DNA of 11,347 bases from an uncultured Desulfobulbaceae bacterium (GCA_945787305.1 CALZIH010000065.1:1-11347); one strand, 5' to 3'. Positions 1 through 6,866 are shown, numbered from the stretch's first letter. Numbers and translations: made by a program. Notes: a model not told the origin generated them from the letters alone.

Positions 1-1
1 G

Positions 2-646
2 TTTCCTGCCCTGCAACCCCATATCGAGTATCTGAAAAAAATCTACAGTCAGGCCACGTATCACCTCAAGACTGCTCCTGTCTGTCAGCCGGATGCGGCA
101 CTGGAGGTTATTCCTCCAATAAGCCGAAGCCAGAGAACTTCGTCTGCGGCAATTCGCCGGCAGTTGCGCCTGACTCCTGAACAAAAAATCGTGCTGATAA
201 CCTTGGGCGGGGTTGCCGGTGATGAATATGCCATAGAACCCTTGGCCGGCGCCGGGGAGTATGTCTTTTTGCTGACCGGTAAGCGACATGTGCCTAATAT
301 TCCAAAAAATGTTTTATGTATACCGCAGTCTTCGGGTTTATACCATCCTGATTTGGTTGGAGCCGCTGACGTGGTCATCGGCAAGGTGGGGTATTCGACC
401 CTGGCCGAAGTCTATGCTGCGGGGGCACCCTTTGGCTATATTTTGAGAGACGGTTTCCGTGAATCATCAGTATTGGCAGATTTCATAAGCCGCGAGCTTG
501 CCGGTTTGGAGGTCAAAGCCAATGATTTTAAAAGCGGTAACTGGATGCTGCAGTTGGACATGTTGATCCAGCTGCAACCTGTCTCCCCAAAAGTGAAAAA
601 TGGCGCTGGGATTGTTGCCCGCCATATTCTCGATATGCTTTCCTAG
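2..646 (+). CDS. GT-B glycosyltransferase, C-terminal part (5' truncated by window edge)
   Basis: The frame is open from the left edge and ends at TAG 644-646, so 214 C-terminal residues are visible and the true start lies outside the window. The strand ILITLGG-like (read as VLITLGGVAGDE, about residues 61-72 of the visible part) opens a nucleotide-sugar-binding Rossmann half. The stretch DLVGAADVVIGKVGYSTLAE, followed by AAGAPFGYILRDGFRES, matches the donor-binding region of MurG-like (family 28) glycosyltransferases, and most closely the glycosyltransferase-like domain found in L-arabinokinase and its bacterial relatives. The acceptor-binding N-terminal half is missing, so the substrate cannot be named. 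An internal TTG at 164 could be mistaken for a start, but the homology-like sequence continues upstream of it. The next gene begins 30 bp downstream on the same strand, so co-transcription with the ABC transporter is likely. The fold call is fairly secure; the substrate is unknown. Confidence 0.75.
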   Translation, partial: FPALQPHIEYLKKIYSQATYHLKTAPVCQPDAALEVIPPISRSQRTSSAAIRRQLRLTPEQKIVLITLGGVAGDEYAIEPLAGAGEYVFLLTGKRHVPNIPKNVLCIPQSSGLYHPDLVGAADVVIGKVGYSTLAEVYAAGAPFGYILRDGFRESSVLADFISRELAGLEVKANDFKSGNWMLQLDMLIQLQPVSPKVKNGAGIVARHILDMLS

Positions 647-676
647 GTTCAACGCCGACGCCGGACACCGAAAAAC

Positions 677-1300
677 ATGAGTCGTCTCGAAATCAAAAAC
701 CTTACTTTTCGCGATCGCGGGCCATATTCCCTAGAGCTTGCCGGCGGTGAGTGCGTTGGCCTGCATGGAGCATCAGGTTCCGGAAAAACCCTGCTTCTCC
801 GGGCCATTGCCGATCTTGATCCCCATGAAGGTTCCTTGCGGCTGGATCAGATGACCTGCGACGAGGTTCCTGCCCAGCAGTGGCGAAAGTCGGTCGCCAT
901 GCTGCCTGCGGAAAGTTACTGGTGGATGGACTCCGTCCAGGAGCATTTTCACGATTATCTGCGCATTGCCAAACAATACATTACACAGCTTGGGTTTGAT
1001 TATGATGTGGGAGGATGGCAGGTCAGCCGGCTTTCCAGTGGAGAACGACAGCGGTTGGCTATTCTCAGGCTACTGGAGAACAGGCCAGGTGCCCTTCTTC
1101 TTGATGAACCCACAGCCAGTCTTGATGCCGTCAACATTGCAAAGGTGGAACAGCTGCTCCTTGCTTATGGACGTGAAAAAACTGTGCCCCTGCTGTGGGT
1201 GAGTCATGACCCGGAACAGCTTGTCCGGGTCGCTGATCGTTGTCTGTCCATGCATGAGGATGGAAGGTTGACACCTGGAGGTGCTGGAAATGGGTGTTAA
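677..1300 (+). CDS. fetA: ABC transporter ATP-binding protein, FetA (YbbL)-like
   Basis: This 207-residue protein is a single ABC ATPase domain, the usual size for FetA, the nucleotide-binding subunit of the FetAB exporter that in E. coli lowers cytosolic iron. Visible motifs are Walker A GASGSGKT (31-38), signature LSSGERQR (119-126), Walker B ALLLDEP with catalytic Glu (139-145, E144), D-loop SLD (148-150) and H-loop WVSHD (His177). The Q-loop is odd: the position expected to hold Gln lies in VAMLPAESYWW (73-83) and has Ala78/Glu79 instead. The start ATG 677 has no strong Shine-Dalgarno sequence, so translation may depend on the gene 30 bp upstream. The 3' end overlaps the permease gene, which supports a two-subunit transporter at the inner membrane. 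The FetA label rests mainly on the FetB-type partner; the exported substrate is inferred from that family. Confidence 0.82.
   Translation: MSRLEIKNLTFRDRGPYSLELAGGECVGLHGASGSGKTLLLRAIADLDPHEGSLRLDQMTCDEVPAQQWRKSVAMLPAESYWWMDSVQEHFHDYLRIAKQYITQLGFDYDVGGWQVSRLSSGERQRLAILRLLENRPGALLLDEPTASLDAVNIAKVEQLLLAYGREKTVPLLWVSHDPEQLVRVADRCLSMHEDGRLTPGGAGNGC
1277..1281 (+). promoter_or_regulatory. Shine-Dalgarno of the permease gene, decides its start
   Basis: GGAGG inside the end of the ATPase gene lies 8 bp before ATG 1290, ideal spacing. The in-frame GTG at 1281 overlaps this site and so is unlikely to be used. The ATG at 1290 sits 8 bp before the ATPase stop codon (TAA 1298-1300), an arrangement typical of translational coupling. 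Confidence 0.7.
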
Positions 1301-2087
1301 ACCGCTCAGCCCTCTTGACCTGGCTCTTGCCGCATTCCTGGTTCTGTTGCTTGGTATTTTGAGCTGGCGCATGCGCCTTGGCCTGGGAAAACAACTTGCC
1401 ATTTCCTCCTTGCGCACCACCGTGCAATTGCTCTTTATCGGCCAGGTGTTACGCATCCTTTTTGATCACGTCAACTTTCCCTTGATTTTTGCAATTTCCA
1501 TGGTGATGCTCATGGTTGCCGGTCGGGAAGTCGTTGTTCGTCAACACCGTAGAATTCGTGGCGTTCAGGGCTGGCTACTCGGCACCGGTTCGATGTTCGT
1601 CTCTTCTTTTGCCGTGGCCTTTTTTGCCCTGTGGATCATCATCGACAACGAGCCCTGGTATACCCCGCAATATGCCATTCCCCTGCTTGGAATGCTGCTA
1701 GGTAATACCATGAATGGGATAGCCCTGAGTATGGATCGGATGACCGAAGCACTCTGGCAGCAGCGGCAGGTGGTTGAACAACGGTTACTCCTTGGCCAGA
1801 CCAGTAAGGAGGCAATCCATGAAATTCGGCAACAGGCCATGCGCTCAGGCATGATTCCGATCATTAATGCCATGGCTGCGGCCGGCTTGGTCAGCCTGCC
1901 GGGTATGATGACCGGTCAGATTTTGGGCGGTTCCTCACCAATGGATGCGGTCATGTACCAGATTTTGATCATGTTTTTGATCTGCGCCGGTACCGGATTT
2001 GGTGTTATGACCGCCATCTCGCTGACCAGCAGGAAACTCTTTGATGATCGAGACCGCCTTTGTCTGGAGATCCTGGAAAAAAAATAG
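1290..2087 (+). CDS. fetB: FetB (YbbM/UPF0014) family iron-export permease
   Basis: A 265-residue polytopic inner-membrane protein with about seven hydrophobic segments (roughly 10-27, 38-56, 62-78, 94-118, 127-147, 186-206, 220-245). Its sequence matches the UPF0014/FetB family, whose E. coli member works with FetA to export iron and protect against oxidative stress. Recognisable family blocks are GRE (78-80), PLLGMLLGNTMNG (131-143), a cytosolic helix with E..LLLGQTSKEAI (163-175), and IPIINAMAAAGLVSLPGMMTGQIL (189-212), followed by a YQILIM block (223-228). ATG 1290 is chosen over the upstream in-frame GTG 1281 because of the well-placed GGAGG at 1277-1281. It overlaps the ATPase gene by 11 bp, so the two are very probably made together. 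Length and motifs are normal and no damage is seen. The family call is strong; iron as the substrate is inherited from the family. Confidence 0.9.
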   Translation: MGVKPLSPLDLALAAFLVLLLGILSWRMRLGLGKQLAISSLRTTVQLLFIGQVLRILFDHVNFPLIFAISMVMLMVAGREVVVRQHRRIRGVQGWLLGTGSMFVSSFAVAFFALWIIIDNEPWYTPQYAIPLLGMLLGNTMNGIALSMDRMTEALWQQRQVVEQRLLLGQTSKEAIHEIRQQAMRSGMIPIINAMAAAGLVSLPGMMTGQILGGSSPMDAVMYQILIMFLICAGTGFGVMTAISLTSRKLFDDRDRLCLEILEKK

Positions 2088-2173
2088 TTGTTGCAATATC
2101 CAGTGATTGTTTGATTGTCTGGATAAATAAGGTTGTTGACAAGGAGTACGTTTCAAGGCAAGGTAATAGTTGA

Positions 2174-2201
2174 GGTGTCATGTGTCAGGTGTTTGGTGTC
2201 A
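2174..2201 (+). repeat. four tandem degenerate heptamers (GGTGTCA consensus)
   Basis: Read in steps of seven the bases are GGTGTCA, TGTGTCA, GGTGTTT, GGTGTCA. Two copies are identical, one has a single change and one has two. The tract lies in the 129-bp gap between the permease and the AsmA-like gene and ends 15 bp before the latter's start. It resembles short heptanucleotide tandem repeats seen between genes in several bacterial groups. No function can be assigned. The rest of this gap holds only a weak 7-bp inverted repeat and a lone TTGACA (2136-2141). Confidence 0.55.
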
Positions 2202-2216
2202 GCGAGCGGGTAGGAA

Positions 2217-5200
2217 GTGGTGAAGAAAAAAAAATCCATTGTCTTTGTCGGAGCAGGGCTTGCTGTCCTTGTATTCATTTACTTTTTGCCGACACTGCTC
2301 TCTTCCGACTTTATTCTCCGCAAAGGGCTTGCCCGGATTAATGCTCAACCGGGGCTGAGCGTAAACATACAAGATTGCAATATCGGGTGGAAACAGGGGC
2401 TCACCTGTTCAGGGGTAGAGTATTCCGATGTCGAGCGCGGGTATTCCCTGACAGCCAAGCAGGTTATTGGCAGCCAGGGAGTCCTGGCCCTTGTTGCTGC
2501 GCCAAAGAATATTGGCACTTTTCTGGTGCAACATCCTGTTGTTACCTTTATTCAACAGTCGAAAAAAGACACTCTTCCCTCCGGCGGAGATCCTTCTTCA
2601 GCAGCCGTTACAGAGAAGTCGCCAAAGAGTGCCGAAAAATCTCCTTCAACGTATTCCGATACCAACAAAGCTCCATTCTGGGACACCCTTGCTGTAACTC
2701 TTGAAGTTAAAGAAGGACAGGTTGTTATTCAGGGCCAAGAGGCCGATGCGACTGCATTGGATGGGACCTTTTCCAGCTCTTTTGCTCTTGCTGCCGGCAC
2801 AGTACAATATGACCTGCAGTGGCTAGCCGGAGATGAACAAGGGGAATTGTTAGCAGAAGGTTATGTCAATCTGCCTGCCCGCAGGCACAACATCTTCGAG
2901 ACCCTGGTCGCCCGCATGCAGTTGCAGGTGTCAAAACTGCAGATATCCCCCCTGTTGACAGCCATTGCCGCCCTAAAGACCAATGTCCCTACCGGTTCGG
3001 GTCAGGTAAATGGCAGGCTAACTGTAACCGGTGCGGGATTCGATAGTCTGGATGTCGTCGGTAGACTGCAGTGTACGGATGTTGAGCTGTCCGGTGGTGT
3101 GCTTGGTCAGGATCACCCACGCCTGGACAACGTATCACTTGAGGTGGACGGCAGTAAAAAGGGAGAAAAGCTTTGGCGGATAGCCGACCTTACCCTTAAC
3201 GGTGATTTTGGAAAAGTATCGGCTAAGGGTGCATTTGATAGAGATGTCGGGCAAGTAAGCTTTACCGGAAACCTCCAGATACCTGTGCTGCTTGCGCAGT
3301 TACCACAGTTGTTGCGAGTGCATCAGAAGACATCGGTGAGTAAAGGCGAGTTGAACTTTGTTGCCGAGCTGGACAGCGAAGGCCCCAGGCAACATCTCAC
3401 CACTGATGCCACCGTCGATTCCCTACAGGGCGTGCATCAAAAACGTCCTTTTTCCTGGGAGAAAGCTGCGGCGTTGACGCTGGCAGCGGAACATTCCGAA
3501 AATGGTATCGATGTTGAAGAGTTGCAACTTGACAGCTCTTTTCTTCAGGTGAATGGTAAAGGGAACCTCAAGGAGCTAACGTTTCAGGTCGACGCAGATC
3601 TGGACAAGGCTTCACAAGAGCTGAGTAAGCTCTTTACCCTGCAATGGAGCGGCAGTGGCAGACTTTCGCTCCAGGGGAGTTCAAGAATCCATGACGAAAA
3701 TCGTTATGGCATTGACTTTCAGGTGGAGAGCCCAGAGCTTACACTCCGGAAAGAAGGGCAGGTTGTCCTGCCCAAACATCCTCTCCATATCAAGGGCAAG
3801 CTGAATGCCCCTGCTGAGTGGCTACGGAGCAAGGGGACGGCAGATTTGCAGCTGGACGGAGCTGCCGGGCCTGGAACGTTTACACTGCATGCAGGTGAGT
3901 TGCAGCGGTTAACGACATCATTCACTGGTAACTATGAGCTCTCCTCCCAACTACACCTGCCCCTGATTACCGACTTACTCCATAACCTGCAGGTCATGCC
4001 CGAAGAAAGCAGTCTTGCAGGAGAAGTACAACTTGCCGCTGCAGGCTTTCTCACCGAGAATCAGGTGGTAGTACGCGATCTTGATCTTCTGGCCAATGAC
4101 TTTTACTTTTTCCATGAAGGCATAGCAATAGAGGAAGATGAATTCATCCTGCATACCAGTCGACCTGCCATGGAGGGCAAGGTTCCAGTCGGTATCCGCA
4201 AACTGCAGGTAGCAGAGGATCTGCTCTCCTGGCAGGATAAGGGAAGTGGGCTTTCCGCTTTTGATTGGATGAAGCGACAGCTGTTTGTTCGCGATATGGA
4301 ACTTCGTAGTGCCTTGTCCGATCTGGATATCAAGGAGTTGATTGTTGCTGACTTGCATAAGCCCCTGCAGTCCTGGCGGGCAGAGTTGCAGGGGCAGGCT
4401 TATTTTGTTGGAATTTCAACCCTGCTCCGTGACACGGCAATCCTTTCGCCGGATCTCAACATCGCCGGCCAGGGTCGGTTTGTTCTCTTGGCCGATCAGC
4501 TGCAGGCTCCCCATGAACTTTCTTTTGACCTGGATATACCTCGTTTTTCCCTGGCGCTGGAGGATAGGGCTCTCATTGCTGATGGGCCGGTTGACCTGTC
4601 GACACGTCTCAGCGGCTTGTTGACAGAGGGTGATCTGCAAATCGAGCACCTGGAGCTGAATTCCCCACCTCTTGCTCTACAGGCCAAAGGGACGCTGTTG
4701 CGTACGGAAAAGAAACGCTTACTTCTAAATGGAGAGCAGACCGTTGATTTTTCCAAAATAAATAGGGTGCTCAGTGAATTGACCGGGACAACTGTTACGC
4801 TTCAAGGTCGAGCGAAAAACCCCTTTGCATTAACTATTCCCCTGACACCTGAGACGCTGGCCACGGGAAGTTTTTCCTCTACCTTGCAGGTTGACAGCCT
4901 GAACTGGACGGGAATTACGGTCGAACAGTTGTCATTGCCTGTAAGCCTTGAGGCTGGTGCACTGCATGGCGGCGGCCATGGAAAACTGAATGGCGGTCAT
5001 CTGGATGTTGACGGTTCCTACCTGTTGAGCGAAAAGCCGCCTCACATAGCAATACCACCCGGACAGGTTCTCAGAGATGTTCAACTGGATCAATCCCTCT
5101 CGGAAGGAGTTCTTGCTAAAATTCACCCTCTGTTTGGGGTGCTTGCCAGGCCGACGGGAATGCTCAGTGGCCGTCTTGATACCTTTTACTGGCCGGTTGT

Positions 5201-5681
5201 AGAGAACAGTACGCAGCAGGCCAAATTTACCACCGTCTTTGACACCAGCGCCATTCAGCTGGTCAGTCATGGCGTTTTGCAGGAAATCCTTGCTCTTCTG
5301 CAGGTGAGCGAGCAGGCGCTCACCTTGAAGGAGAGTGAAGTCACCTGTAGCGGTGTCCAGGGGCGAATCAGTTGCACACCGCTGCAGATATCGGTGGCTG
5401 AATCAGAAATGACCATAAGCGGCTCAATCGGCATGGACCAGACCCTGGATTATCTTCTCGAAGTTCCAGTAACAAAACAACTGGTCGGCCGTGAAGGCTA
5501 TCGGCTACTGGAGGGGACAACCATCAAGATTCCTTTGCGCGGAACATTGGGTGATCCGAGTTTCAATAAAAATCTTATCAGTGAAGCCATCTCTGAGCTT
5601 GTCGGTAAGGCATCTGAAAAAGTCATTAAACAACAGGCGGAAAAACTACTGCCTGGCCTCTTGAAGGGGTTGCAACCCTAG
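2217..5681 (+). CDS. AsmA/TamB-like envelope protein with N-terminal membrane anchor
   Basis: A 1154-residue protein with a short Lys-rich N-terminus (residues 3-6) and one hydrophobic helix (about 7-28), which predicts an inner-membrane anchor and a large periplasmic body. The body is made of repeating short beta-strand patterns ending in GxG or NGxG turns, typical of the AsmA/TamB/YhdP group, which form hydrophobic grooves linked to lipid movement between the membranes. A Ser/Lys/Pro-rich, low-complexity segment lies at about 115-153. The C-terminus (about 1040-1130) has the AsmA-like pattern ending in KIPLRGTLGDPSFN and then an amphipathic helix rich in Lys and Glu. The start is uncertain: GTG 2217 and GTG 2220 are adjacent, with AGGA at 2212-2215 close to both. 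The stop TAG is formed by TA plus the first base of the inserted element that follows. The family is assigned on architecture, not on one decisive motif. The exact role is unknown. Confidence 0.75.
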   Translation: MVKKKKSIVFVGAGLAVLVFIYFLPTLLSSDFILRKGLARINAQPGLSVNIQDCNIGWKQGLTCSGVEYSDVERGYSLTAKQVIGSQGVLALVAAPKNIGTFLVQHPVVTFIQQSKKDTLPSGGDPSSAAVTEKSPKSAEKSPSTYSDTNKAPFWDTLAVTLEVKEGQVVIQGQEADATALDGTFSSSFALAAGTVQYDLQWLAGDEQGELLAEGYVNLPARRHNIFETLVARMQLQVSKLQISPLLTAIAALKTNVPTGSGQVNGRLTVTGAGFDSLDVVGRLQCTDVELSGGVLGQDHPRLDNVSLEVDGSKKGEKLWRIADLTLNGDFGKVSAKGAFDRDVGQVSFTGNLQIPVLLAQLPQLLRVHQKTSVSKGELNFVAELDSEGPRQHLTTDATVDSLQGVHQKRPFSWEKAAALTLAAEHSENGIDVEELQLDSSFLQVNGKGNLKELTFQVDADLDKASQELSKLFTLQWSGSGRLSLQGSSRIHDENRYGIDFQVESPELTLRKEGQVVLPKHPLHIKGKLNAPAEWLRSKGTADLQLDGAAGPGTFTLHAGELQRLTTSFTGNYELSSQLHLPLITDLLHNLQVMPEESSLAGEVQLAAAGFLTENQVVVRDLDLLANDFYFFHEGIAIEEDEFILHTSRPAMEGKVPVGIRKLQVAEDLLSWQDKGSGLSAFDWMKRQLFVRDMELRSALSDLDIKELIVADLHKPLQSWRAELQGQAYFVGISTLLRDTAILSPDLNIAGQGRFVLLADQLQAPHELSFDLDIPRFSLALEDRALIADGPVDLSTRLSGLLTEGDLQIEHLELNSPPLALQAKGTLLRTEKKRLLLNGEQTVDFSKINRVLSELTGTTVTLQGRAKNPFALTIPLTPETLATGSFSSTLQVDSLNWTGITVEQLSLPVSLEAGALHGGGHGKLNGGHLDVDGSYLLSEKPPHIAIPPGQVLRDVQLDQSLSEGVLAKIHPLFGVLARPTGMLSGRLDTFYWPVVENSTQQAKFTTVFDTSAIQLVSHGVLQEILALLQVSEQALTLKESEVTCSGVQGRISCTPLQISVAESEMTISGSIGMDQTLDYLLEVPVTKQLVGREGYRLLEGTTIKIPLRGTLGDPSFNKNLISEAISELVGKASEKVIKQQAEKLLPGLLKGLQP

Positions 5682-5697
5682 CCCGCATTTCTCATGA
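5681..5697 (+). repeat. left terminal inverted repeat
   Basis: GCCCGCATTTCTCATGA. It pairs with 5896-5912, with mismatches at repeat positions 3 and 15. Its first G is also the last base of the upstream stop codon. Confidence 0.7.
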
Positions 5698-5788
5698 TTC
5701 TTGTAAAATTACCGTTATCATCCCCTTATTATAATAGAATCTGTGCAGGCATTAATATCAGAATGTTTTTCAATGAAATACCAAGGAG

Positions 5789-5803
5789 TCGCCCTTCGGG
5801 CGA
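5789..5803 (+). repeat. small perfect hairpin preceded by GGAG
   Basis: TCGCCC-TTC-GGGCGA gives a 6-bp GC-rich stem with a three-base loop. GGAG (5785-5788) directly precedes it. This head-plus-stem arrangement resembles REP elements mobilised by RAYT transposases, but one copy in this window cannot prove that. It overlaps the left arm of the larger palindrome by three bases. Confidence 0.5.
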
Positions 5804-5898
5804 GCAGATTTTACTGCATCTTCTTCGTTACAGACCAATTGCAGTAGTCAACTACGGCTTCATGGTCTGTGCCTTGAACCTGCAGCAAAATCTACTCG
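5801..5898 (+). repeat. 98-bp imperfect palindrome inside the element
   Basis: Outer arms 5801-5818 and 5881-5898 are complementary at 16 of 18 positions (core AGATTTT against AAAATCT). Inner arms ACAGACCA (5830-5837) and TGGTCTGT (5863-5870) are perfect. The tip carries GTAGT/ACTAC (5844-5848, 5851-5855). As RNA or single-stranded DNA it would form a long branched hairpin. The right arm runs into the right terminal repeat of the element. Confidence 0.7.
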
Positions 5899-5912
5899 TG
5901 AGAAATGCGAGC
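5896..5912 (-). repeat. right terminal inverted repeat
   Basis: On the minus strand it reads GCTCGCATTTCTCACGA, matching the left terminal repeat at 15 of 17 bases. It is followed by TA (5913-5914) and then, after 7 bp, by the crcB start codon. Confidence 0.7.
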
Positions 5913-5921
5913 TAATCATCC

Positions 5922-6314
5922 ATGGAGACCGTTCTCAAACTTTGCATAATCGGTGCCGGTGGATTTATCGGTGCAATATTTCGATACCTGCTCAGTGGCT
6001 GGGTGCAGTATCGAAGTGGTTCCATTGTCTTTCCTTTCGGCACCATGTCGGTCAACCTGGTCGGCTGTTTGGCAATTGGCCTGCTTACCTTTCTCGTTGA
6101 AAACAGGTCGCTGTTGTCAGCAGAAATGCGAGGTTTTCTGCTCATTGGTTTACTGGGCGCCTTTACGACATTTTCAACATTCGGCAATGAAACGCTGGTG
6201 CTGATTCGAGGAAACAGGATGGATTTGGCTGTCTTGAATGCCGGAGTGCAGGTTGTTGTTGGTGTGGGGATGGTCTGGCTGGGTCGTCTGCTGGCGGGTA
6301 TAATCTGGAGATAA
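5922..6314 (+). CDS. crcB: CrcB/Fluc fluoride channel
   Basis: A 130-residue inner-membrane protein of normal length for CrcB, which as an antiparallel dimer lets fluoride leave the cell. It has four hydrophobic segments (about 5-24, 36-57, 69-90, 102-126). Family motifs are GAGGFIGAIFRY (11-22), GTMSVNLVGCLAIG (40-53, with the conserved Asn45) and GLLGAFTTFSTFGNE (75-89, with the TTFSTF stretch carrying pore Phe residues). The ATG at 5922 gives the expected N-terminus. The only purine-rich stretch upstream is a weak GCGAG in the end of the inserted element, about 10 bp away, so the element supplies the leader and ribosome binding region. I find no fluoride-riboswitch signature upstream. The stop is 2 bp before the DUF190 start, so the two are surely co-transcribed. 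The assignment is secure. Confidence 0.95.
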   Translation: METVLKLCIIGAGGFIGAIFRYLLSGWVQYRSGSIVFPFGTMSVNLVGCLAIGLLTFLVENRSLLSAEMRGFLLIGLLGAFTTFSTFGNETLVLIRGNRMDLAVLNAGVQVVVGVGMVWLGRLLAGIIWR

Positions 6315-6316
6315 TT

Positions 6317-6655
6317 ATGGAACTGCCAAGAGAAGGTTGTCTTTTACGCATTCTTATCGGTGAGAGCGGTCGCCATGAGGGTAAACACCTCTATGAATGG
6401 ATTGTAATTAAAGCCAGGGAATTGGGGGTTGCCGGAGCAACGGTCACCCGGGGAATGATGGGGTACGGGGCGAACTCACGAATTAAGACGACCTCAATCC
6501 TGCGACTTTCAGAAGACTTGCCGGTGATTATTGAGCTGGTTGATGAAGAAGGCAAATTGGAGGATTTCCTTGAGGCTATAGACCCCGTCCTTGGAGAAGG
6601 GCTGGTGACCATGGAAAAGCTGCATGTTCGAATGTACCGGCATACACGAAATTAA
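6317..6655 (+). CDS. DUF190 (UPF0166) family protein
   Basis: A 112-residue soluble protein matching the DUF190 family, which has a PII-like ferredoxin fold and is often encoded beside crcB. Typical family stretches are LLRILIGESGRHEGKHLYEW (9-28), the GVAGATVTRGMMGYG block (37-51), then LSEDLPVIIELVDEEGK (63-79). The GGAG at 6307-6310, within the last codons of crcB, is 6 bp before the ATG, and only 2 bp separate the genes, so translation is likely coupled. A role in fluoride tolerance or in sensing a small ligand is inferred from neighbourhood and fold; no enzymatic activity is established for the family to my knowledge. The sequence looks complete and normal. Confidence 0.92.
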   Translation: MELPREGCLLRILIGESGRHEGKHLYEWIVIKARELGVAGATVTRGMMGYGANSRIKTTSILRLSEDLPVIIELVDEEGKLEDFLEAIDPVLGEGLVTMEKLHVRMYRHTRN

Positions 6656-6789
6656 AGCAACCTGTGCAACTGCATGCATTTTTATGAAGAGGTACATTAA
6701 TCTGCCTTGCTACCCCTGCCGTCTCAGCCTGTACCTGCTTCTCAAAACGACCTGCACAAAATAACCCTGGCATAAAGAAGAAGAGTTTT

Positions 6790-6843
6790 CGGTTCACGGT
6801 TGATAGATACTAAGGGCTGTCACCCGTAAATCGTAAGCTGTTA
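6790..6843 (+). repeat. degenerate heptamer-period tract upstream of the reductase gene
   Basis: CGGTTCA and CGGTTGA are adjacent (6790-6803). A little further on, the steps GCTGTCA, CCCGTAA, ATCGTAA, GCTGTTA (6816-6843) again share a seven-base period with drift. The copies are diverged, so this is a weak call. It lies in the 217-bp gap between the DUF190 gene and the reductase gene. The rest of that gap holds nothing I can identify; no convincing terminator or promoter is seen. Confidence 0.35.
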
Positions 6844-6860
6844 AAGAATAATTTTTTGTG

Positions 6861-6866
6861 AGGAGG
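6861..6866 (+). promoter_or_regulatory. perfect Shine-Dalgarno AGGAGG, decides the reductase start
   Basis: AGGAGG ends 6 bp before ATG 6873. The upstream in-frame GTG 6858 precedes this site, and ATG 6867 directly abuts it, so both are unlikely starts. Strong translation is expected. Confidence 0.8.

Larger units (their letters stand above)
5681..5912. mobile_element. MITE-like non-autonomous element with 17-bp terminal inverted repeats and flanking TA
   Basis: The left end GCCCGCATTTCTCATGA (5681-5697) and the reverse complement of the right end, GCTCGCATTTCTCACGA (5896-5912), match at 15 of 17 bases. TA flanks both ends (5679-5680 and 5913-5914), consistent with a TA target duplication as made by IS630/Tc1-mariner-type transposases. 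The element is 232 bp and encodes no transposase. It contains an AT-rich left half, then a GC-rich hairpin and a long imperfect palindrome. It fills the whole gap between the AsmA-like gene and crcB. Removing it with one TA would restore a TAA stop for the AsmA-like gene, 6 bp before the crcB ATG. A 73-residue open frame runs across it but looks like chance. The transposase family is inferred from the TA alone. Confidence 0.7.

Noticed and set aside
2097..2125. Inverted repeat TATCCAG/CTGGATA after the permease gene as a terminator
   Set aside because: Only 7 bp, AT-rich, with a 15-base loop and no T run after it.
2136..2169. Possible promoter: TTGACA (2136-2141) before the AsmA-like gene
   Set aside because: The -35 is perfect, but no good -10 lies 16-18 bp downstream; the closest AT-rich stretch (GGTAAT, 2162-2167) is 20 bp away.
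5789..5912. Integron attC site or fluoride riboswitch before crcB
   Set aside because: The long palindrome lacks clear RYYYAAC/GTTRRRY core sites, and no GGCGAUGG-type fluoride riboswitch start is present.
5694..5915. 73-residue open frame on the plus strand across the inserted element
   Set aside because: It runs through both the palindrome and the right terminal repeat, has no ribosome binding site, and its sequence resembles no protein family; chance reading of a non-coding element is simpler.
6656..6700. Terminator after the DUF190 gene around TGCATGCATTTTT
   Set aside because: The stem would be only four to six AT-rich base pairs; not enough for an intrinsic terminator.
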